Below are positions 6,406-10,037 of a DNA stretch of 10,037 bases, in pieces. The stretch spans positions 1-10,037 of the forward strand of contig JACRGN010000233.1 of assembly GCA_016234205.1 (NCBI GenBank). The letters are read 5' to 3'. How positions within the stretch are numbered: the stretch's first letter is position 1; each line of letters opens with the position of its first letter. Source of the DNA: Nitrospinota bacterium. GTDB taxonomy: Bacteria; Nitrospinota; Nitrospinia; UBA9942. The translations under genes were made by a program, and so were the position numbers. The notes under the pieces were generated by a model. That model made no database searches. It was not told the origin of the DNA and worked only from the letters and a program-made list of their open reading frames with translations.

Positions 6406-8010
6406 TTATTTCCTCTCCCTCAGCCATTTTCTTAACATTTCTGCAGTCCTTTCTGGATGTTCAACTGCAAATTCATGGACTCTCTTTCTAAACTCTTCTT
6501 TTGAAACTTTTGGAGGCGGAGGTATTTCGCCGATTGCAGCCTCTATCTCCGCAACTGTCCTCGGCAACATCGCCGGTGCAGCAGCCTCTCTGCCGACTGT
6601 GGTTAATAACTGTAAAATTGGTTTTACTACAAATATAAATGCCAGAACTGCTACAATTCCTATTACTGAATATTTTATCACAGCCATCCAGAACTGTCTA
6701 TTGGCCTCAGCCTTCATCTCCTTCTTTTCTTCCATTATATCTATTGTCTCAAAAGGAATATTTGTTACCTCAACCTTATCCCCTCTCTCCTGACTGAAAC
6801 CGACGGCAGTCTTTACAATCTCTATATACTTCTTCATATCTTCAGGATTTCTCTGTATGTACTTCCTTTCCTCCTCACCCTTTGCCCCCTTTGCTTCCTC
6901 ATATGAGCCGTCAACCATGACCGCCACTGACAATCTCTTAACCTTGCCTATAGGCTCAACCACCTTTTTAACAACTTTATTTATCTCATAGTTTATTGTC
7001 TCGCTGGTCTTCTGTGATTTTGGAGGAGTTCCTGCAGTCTGTGTCATAGGCATGGCACCCGGTATGTTTGACTGAACCCCTGGAATACCTCCCACTGAAC
7101 CTGCACCCTGTGAACTCTCTTCTGTCCTCTGCTCACTCCTTGCAACCTGACTATCAGGGTCATAATTTTCCTCCATCCTCTCTACCTGCGAGTAATCCAC
7201 ATCTGCAGTCACCCTTACAATAGCCTTGTTTCTACCGAGGACATCCTCAAGCATTGTCTGAACCCTTGATTCCAATGTTTTTTCTAAATTTTGCTGATAC
7301 TCCATTTGAGTTGAAGTAAGTTTGGCTGCCTGAGATGTATCTCTTCCGCCTGACAAGATATTACCGTGCATATCTACAACTGTTATATCTGCAGGGTCAA
7401 GCCCTTCAACGGCACTTGCGACAAGATGGACGATACCCTGAACCTGATTCTCTTTAAGCCTTTTACCTCCCTTAAGCTTTAAGATAACAGAGGCTGTAGT
7501 CCTTTTCTGATCTTCTTTAAATAAGACTTTTTCAGGCATTACTATATGAACCCTTGATTGCTCCACCTCTGCAAATTTATTTATAGTCCTTGCAAGCTCC
7601 CCTTGAATTGCCCTCTGATAATTGAGTTTCTGGACAAATTCCGTCATCCCAAAACTCGTCTTGTCAAATATCTCAAAACCGACACCACTACCCTGAGGCA
7701 GCCCCTCCCCTGCCAACTGCAATCTCATTTCATAAACATCCCTTGATGGAACCATTATTGAACTGCCATCGGCAGATATATTATATTGAATTCTCTTTTC
7801 TTTAAGTTTTGAAAGGATGGCAGATGCATCTTCTGAGGATAGATTTGAGTAAAGAAGCTGGAAATCCTGCTTTTGTGCCAGAAATATCATTACAATCATT
7901 GCTGTCAATATAATTCCGGCGGCAGCAAAAATTGCAATCCTTCTTCCAACTGGAATTTTTTCAAGAGCTTCCTTGAGCTGATTAAAAAATCTTTTTAAAG
8001 ACTCAAACAT
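6406..8010 (-). CDS. fliF: Flagellar MS-ring protein FliF
   Basis: The 534-residue protein has membrane segments at about 24-44 and 443-465 and a large periplasmic region between them. That region contains RBM1/RBM2-like stretches (DASAILSKLK; GLPQGSGVGFEIFDKTSFGM; KFAEVEQSRVHIVMPE), a Gly/Pro/Ser/Thr-rich disordered loop (about 300-335) and the RBM3 part (SETINYEINK). The C-terminal cytoplasmic tail ends in the FliG-binding helix EFAVEHPERTAEMLRKWL (about 514-530). FliF builds the MS ring, the first-assembled base of the motor and housing of the export gate. Length fits the family. The start is preceded by a run of eight G at the ribosome-binding position. Upstream lies a hairpin repeat that separates it from fliE. 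Confidence 0.97.
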   Translation of the reverse strand: MFESLKRFFNQLKEALEKIPVGRRIAIFAAAGIILTAMIVMIFLAQKQDFQLLYSNLSSEDASAILSKLKEKRIQYNISADGSSIMVPSRDVYEMRLQLAGEGLPQGSGVGFEIFDKTSFGMTEFVQKLNYQRAIQGELARTINKFAEVEQSRVHIVMPEKVLFKEDQKRTTASVILKLKGGKRLKENQVQGIVHLVASAVEGLDPADITVVDMHGNILSGGRDTSQAAKLTSTQMEYQQNLEKTLESRVQTMLEDVLGRNKAIVRVTADVDYSQVERMEENYDPDSQVARSEQRTEESSQGAGSVGGIPGVQSNIPGAMPMTQTAGTPPKSQKTSETINYEINKVVKKVVEPIGKVKRLSVAVMVDGSYEEAKGAKGEEERKYIQRNPEDMKKYIEIVKTAVGFSQERGDKVEVTNIPFETIDIMEEKKEMKAEANRQFWMAVIKYSVIGIVAVLAFIFVVKPILQLLTTVGREAAAPAMLPRTVAEIEAAIGEIPPPPKVSKEEFRKRVHEFAVEHPERTAEMLRKWLRERK

Positions 8011-8014
8011 AATA

Positions 8015-8022
8015 CCCCCCCC
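8015..8022 (-). promoter_or_regulatory. Eight-G tract as ribosome binding site of fliF
   Basis: On the minus strand, TTT then eight consecutive G then TATT precede the fliF ATG. The G run is the only purine tract at the right distance, so it must serve as Shine-Dalgarno sequence. Homopolymers of this length are prone to slippage, which would change spacing to the start. Confidence 0.5.
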
Positions 8023-8027
8023 AAATT

Positions 8028-8119
8028 AATTGAAGATTTTCTATTGACTATTGAAGATTGAAAAAAATCAATATTCCTCATTCCTCAAATAGTCAATTTT
8101 CAATCGTAAATCTTCAATT
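8028..8119. repeat. 7-base-unit inverted repeat between fliE and fliF
   Basis: The outer arms AATTGAAGATTT (8028-8039) and AAATCTTCAATT (8108-8119) are perfect inverted copies. The inner arms TTGACTATT (8044-8052) and AATAGTCAA (8088-8096) are also perfect. Both sides show a 7-base rhythm (AATTGAA, GATTTTC, TATTGAC, TATTGAA, GATTGAA on the left). It fills nearly all of the 110-base gap and starts one base from the fliE stop. Confidence 0.8.
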
Positions 8120-8120
8120 C

Positions 8121-8429
8121 CTACACCTGCATTCTCATGACTTCCTGATACGCCTCAATAATCTTATTCCTCACCTGCATCATAAGGCGGAAAGAGACAC
8201 CTGCCTTTTCCATAGAAATCATTACATCATGGATATTCTCTGCCTTTCCCAGTGCTAAATCCTTTGTAGCCTTCTCCGCTTCATTTTGAAGCCTGTTGAC
8301 CTCGCCTATAGACTCTTTCAAGACATCGCCAAAAGGTTTTTCTGCCTTTTCGTTACTTATCCCCTTCTTTCCTTCAAGAGAAAAATTTGAAATACCATCT
8401 ATTCTTGATTTAATTCCTATTGTCTCCAT
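8121..8429 (-). CDS. fliE: Flagellar hook-basal body protein FliE
   Basis: 102 residues from the ATG at 8429, the usual FliE length. It has the conserved C-terminal block: DVMISMEKAGVSFRLMMQVR, then NKIIEAYQEVMRMQV. FliE is a small export substrate that joins the MS ring to the proximal rod. The start METIGIKSRI is chosen because AAGGA (8442-8438) lies eight bases upstream. The ATG at 8438 overlaps that element, and an extension back to 8474 would only translate the hairpin repeat. It lies in the usual place between flgC and fliF. Confidence 0.94.
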   Translation of the reverse strand: METIGIKSRIDGISNFSLEGKKGISNEKAEKPFGDVLKESIGEVNRLQNEAEKATKDLALGKAENIHDVMISMEKAGVSFRLMMQVRNKIIEAYQEVMRMQV

Positions 8430-8444
8430 TGTAACCATCCTTCG

Positions 8445-8513
8445 GAATGACAATTGACGAATGACGAATGACAAATAAAAAAATCGTCATTGGTCATTGG
8501 TCATTGGTCATTT
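8445..8513. repeat. 7-base-unit inverted repeat between flgC and fliE
   Basis: Left arm, four units: GAATGAC, AATTGAC, GAATGAC, GAATGAC (8445-8472). 13-base A-rich loop. Right arm, four units: GTCATTG three times and GTCATTT (8486-8513). Most opposing units pair six of seven bases, with the mismatch at the unit boundary. It ends two bases from the flgC stop and 15 bases from the fliE start, so it makes up almost the whole gap. Confidence 0.92.
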
Positions 8514-8515
8514 TC

Positions 8516-8944
8516 TTATCTTCCCCCAATATCCAGTGCCTTCTGTGCCATAGACTTGGAGTTGCTGATTGCTGTTACATTTGCCTCATAAGCCCTCGTC
8601 GCTGAAAGCATATCAACCATTTCTTCCATAAGATTAATGTTTGGCATGGCAACATAACCATCAGGATTTGCATCCGGGTGGCTTGGGTCAAATACCATTT
8701 GAGGCTCCCTTTTATCTTCAACTACCTTCGTAACCTTAACCTCACTCACTGTCTGGGATTTCAATACATCATCAAAACCGCCAACTGGAACTGCGGTAAA
8801 GACCGGGCTCTTTTTCTTATAAGGACCCCCTTCAGGTGTCCTTGTAGTATTTATATTGGCGAGATTACTGGATACAACATCCATTCTCTTCTTCTGGGCT
8901 GTTAATCCTGATGCACTAACTTTTAAAGATGTAAACAAATCCAT
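8516..8944 (-). CDS. flgC: Flagellar proximal rod protein FlgC
   Basis: The 142-residue protein matches FlgC length. Its N-terminal rod signature is ASGLTAQKKRMDVVSSNLAN, followed by the GGPYKKKSPVF motif. The C-terminal block is VAMPNINLMEEMVDMLSATR, then AYEANVTAISNSKSMAQKAL. FlgC is exported through the type III gate and polymerises with FlgB and FlgF into the proximal rod. The ATG at 8944 is preceded by AGGGGG. It is separated from flgB by a ~94-base gap made almost entirely of hairpin repeat. Confidence 0.97.
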   Translation of the reverse strand: MDLFTSLKVSASGLTAQKKRMDVVSSNLANINTTRTPEGGPYKKKSPVFTAVPVGGFDDVLKSQTVSEVKVTKVVEDKREPQMVFDPSHPDANPDGYVAMPNINLMEEMVDMLSATRAYEANVTAISNSKSMAQKALDIGGR

Positions 8945-8960
8945 AAAACCCCCTAAATAA

Positions 8961-9034
8961 TTTAGGATTTAAGATTTAGGATTTAAGATTTGAAATTTTA
9001 AAAAAATCCTAAATCAGAAATCATAAATCTAAAA
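8961..9034. repeat. 7-base-unit inverted repeat between flgB and flgC
   Basis: Left units TTTAGGA, TTTAAGA, TTTAGGA, TTTAAGA, TTTGAAA (8961-8995). A-rich centre (8996-9006). Right units TCCTAAA, TCAGAAA, TCATAAA, TCTAAAA (9007-9034). The right units are inverted versions of the left ones (TTTAGGA against TCCTAAA is exact), with one or two mismatches per opposing unit. It runs up to the flgB stop codon. Confidence 0.88.
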
Positions 9035-9038
9035 TCTT

Positions 9039-9458
9039 TTATTTGCTTCCTCCCTGGTCAATGACATACTTTAAACCTTCAAACTTCTTCAATACAAGCT
9101 GAGCAACAGCATCATACATAATTGTATTCTCTGCCATCTTTGTAACTTCCTTATCAATATCCACATTATTCCCGTCTATGCCTGAAGGCGAGTTATCAAT
9201 ATTTATCTCAGGTTTTATATCCTCAATATCCCTTACCCCTCCGGGGAGATGATTTTCATTAGTCTTTTTCAAACCCTTACCTGAATCACTATCAACTGCC
9301 GACCTCAATTGTTCTTCAAATGAAATATCAACAGATTTATAATTTGGTGTATCAATGTTTGCTATATTTGAAGATATAATATTGTGCCTCTCCGACCTTA
9401 AATCAAGAACTTTCTTAAAAATGTCTATATTCTCACCATAAATTTTTGAAATATCCAT
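9039..9458 (-). CDS. flgB: Flagellar proximal rod protein FlgB
   Basis: 139 residues from the ATG at 9458. The conserved start reads LDLRSERHNIISSNIANIDT then PNYKSVDISFEEQL. The C-terminal helix region is VDIDKEVTKMAENTIMYDAV followed by AQLVLKKFEGLKYVI. FlgB is the rod subunit nearest FliE and is exported without a cleaved signal peptide. GGAG (9469-9466) seven bases before 9458 decides the start; a longer reading from a TTG at 9479 lacks a ribosome site. It is the first gene of the flagellar block, with a sigma-54-type promoter candidate ~40 bases upstream. Confidence 0.95.
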   Translation of the reverse strand: MDISKIYGENIDIFKKVLDLRSERHNIISSNIANIDTPNYKSVDISFEEQLRSAVDSDSGKGLKKTNENHLPGGVRDIEDIKPEINIDNSPSGIDGNNVDIDKEVTKMAENTIMYDAVAQLVLKKFEGLKYVIDQGGSK

Positions 9459-9465
9459 AATTAAT

Positions 9466-9469
9466 CTCC
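9466..9469 (-). promoter_or_regulatory. Ribosome binding site of flgB
   Basis: GGAG with a seven-base spacer to the ATG at 9458. It sets the start at MDISKIYG rather than at the upstream TTG. Confidence 0.65.
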
Positions 9470-9494
9470 AAAATTTCAATTTGCAATTATTAAA

Positions 9495-9510
9495 TGCAAA
9501 TAGGATGCCT
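9495..9510 (-). promoter_or_regulatory. Candidate sigma-54 promoter of the flagellar operon
   Basis: Minus strand AGGCAT-CCTAT-TTGCA (9510 to 9495) against the consensus TGGCAC-N5-TTGCA. The invariant GG and GC are exactly ten bases apart, and only two positions of the consensus differ. Transcription would start near 9484, giving a ~25-base leader before flgB. Sigma-54 control of basal-body genes is known in several phyla. A match, not proof. Confidence 0.5.
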
Positions 9511-9530
9511 AAACTAAAAATAAATATAAA

Positions 9531-9567
9531 GCCTGTAATTTCATAATGTTATAATTAGTCAACAGGC
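9531..9567. promoter_or_regulatory. Inverted repeat upstream of the sigma-54 candidate
   Basis: GCCTGT (9531-9536) and ACAGGC (9562-9567) are perfect inverted copies around 25 AT-rich bases, 20-60 bases upstream of the promoter candidate. It could be an operator or activator site, or a minor hairpin. No known regulator motif is recognised. Confidence 0.25.
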
Positions 9568-9615
9568 AAAATATTCCCCTTTTTCAAATTTTAGACTCCA
9601 TTTTTTACAAATAAA

Positions 9616-9629
9616 GTCATTAATTTGAC
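9616..9629. promoter_or_regulatory. Short dyad, possible activator site
   Basis: GTCA-TTAATT-TGAC, a 14-base dyad about 120 bases upstream of the sigma-54 candidate, a distance typical for enhancer-type activators. Four-base arms can occur by chance in AT-rich DNA. Confidence 0.2.
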
Positions 9630-9647
9630 ATAACAAACTTTAATAAG

Positions 9648-9743
9648 CCACTGAGACACAGAGGCACAGAGTTAAGACCTGAAGTTAAGAGATTGTGGGG
9701 TTAAGAGCTCTTTTTCTTACTCTGTGTCTCTGTGCCTCTGTGG
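9648..9743. repeat. 8-base-unit inverted repeat between glyS and flgB
   Basis: Left units CCACTGAG, ACACAGAG, GCACAGAG (9648-9671). Right units CTCTGTGT, CTCTGTGC, CTCTGTGG (9720-9743). Opposing units pair with one mismatch each. TTAAGA (9672-9677) faces TCTTAC (9715-9720). The 37-base loop contains GTTAAGAG-like repeats. It lies ~65 bases after the glyS stop and may also end or stabilise that transcript. The CTCTGTG rhythm recurs in many bacterial genomes. Confidence 0.88.
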
Positions 9744-9809
9744 TAAATTTTTATAATTTCCTATACATGAACAAACAGGAGGGTTTTGATTGGAAAAATC
9801 ACAGTATAG

Positions 9810-10037
9810 CTATTTTGATATAATTATCTTCGTAAAATCAGCAAGTTGTCCATATAACCTTGATATATTGCTTAAGAGATTCAACCTATTTTCTCTTAAA
9901 GATTTATCATCAACCATTACCATAACTTTATCAAAAAACTTATCTACCGAACCTCTTATCTCGGCAATCTTTTTCATGGCATCAAGATACCTTTTTTCCT
10001 TAACCAATTTTTCCACATCACTTTTAATATTGATGAA
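9810..10037 (-). CDS. glyS: Glycyl-tRNA synthetase beta subunit, C-terminal end (partial)
   Basis: The frame is open from the right edge to the TAG at 9810, giving the last 75 residues. The conserved C-terminal signature of GlyS is clear: EIRGSVDKFFDKVMVMVDD, then RENRLNLLSNISRLYGQLAD and FTKI at the end. This is the DALR-type anticodon-binding region of the beta subunit of the (alpha-beta)2 glycyl-tRNA synthetase, which charges tRNA-Gly in the cytoplasm. The rest lies outside the window. It shares strand with the flagellar block, but ~350 non-coding bases separate them, so they are probably separate transcription units. Confidence 0.93.
   Translation of the reverse strand, partial: FINIKSDVEKLVKEKRYLDAMKKIAEIRGSVDKFFDKVMVMVDDKSLRENRLNLLSNISRLYGQLADFTKIIISK

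Noticed and set aside
8430..8474. N-terminal extension of fliE back to a TTG at 8474
   Set aside because: The added residues are a translation of the 7-base hairpin repeat, and a good ribosome site supports 8429.
8445..9034. Tandem short repeats as a possible CRISPR array
   Set aside because: Units are 7 bases with no unique spacers and are arranged as inverted arms; no cas gene is present.
9772..10037. Plus-strand frame after AGGAGGG at about 9778
   Set aside because: The frame from the TTG at 9790 runs antisense through the conserved glyS end and gives a low-complexity product.

Overview
All recognisable genes lie on the minus strand. The window suggests a motile, moderately AT-rich, Gram-negative-type bacterium. 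It has a class-I-like flagellar operon, a two-subunit glycyl-tRNA synthetase (the GlyS beta-subunit end is visible) and many short palindromic intergenic repeats. Such repeats are common in uncultured Nitrospirota or deltaproteobacteria-like genomes. The phylum is inference and cannot be settled from this window.

Reading along the minus strand from the right edge: the 3' end of glyS (9810-10037), then a ~350-base non-coding stretch. That stretch holds a long hairpin repeat (9648-9743) and a good sigma-54-type promoter candidate (9495-9510). The flagellar basal body and export block follows in the conserved order flgB, flgC, fliE, fliF, fliG, fliH, fliI, fliJ, and a MotE/YlxF-type gene (2180-9458). 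It encodes the proximal rod (FlgB, FlgC), the MS-ring to rod adaptor (FliE), the MS ring (FliF), the rotor switch (FliG), the export ATPase with its stator and stalk (FliI, FliH, FliJ), and a membrane-anchored MgtE-N protein.

After ~190 bases with another palindromic repeat and a plausible sigma-70 promoter comes a secreted caspase-like (peptidase C14) gene. Its downstream half, completing the caspase fold and carrying a formylglycine-generating-enzyme/C-type-lectin-fold domain, lies in the -1 frame and runs off the left edge. The frame change falls exactly on an A_AAA_AAG heptamer with an AGAGGG element 10 bases upstream. This is the arrangement of the E. coli dnaX frameshift signal, although a one-base indel in the A run is an equally simple explanation.

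The most unusual non-coding structure is a set of five intergenic inverted repeats. They lie at glyS/flgB, flgB/flgC, flgC/fliE, fliE/fliF and fliH/fliI. Each is built from tandem 7-base (once 8-base) units facing a second set of inverted units, usually with one or two mismatches per unit. The unit sequence differs at every site but the architecture is the same. One copy supplies the last codons and stop of fliH and occupies the ribosome-binding region of fliI.
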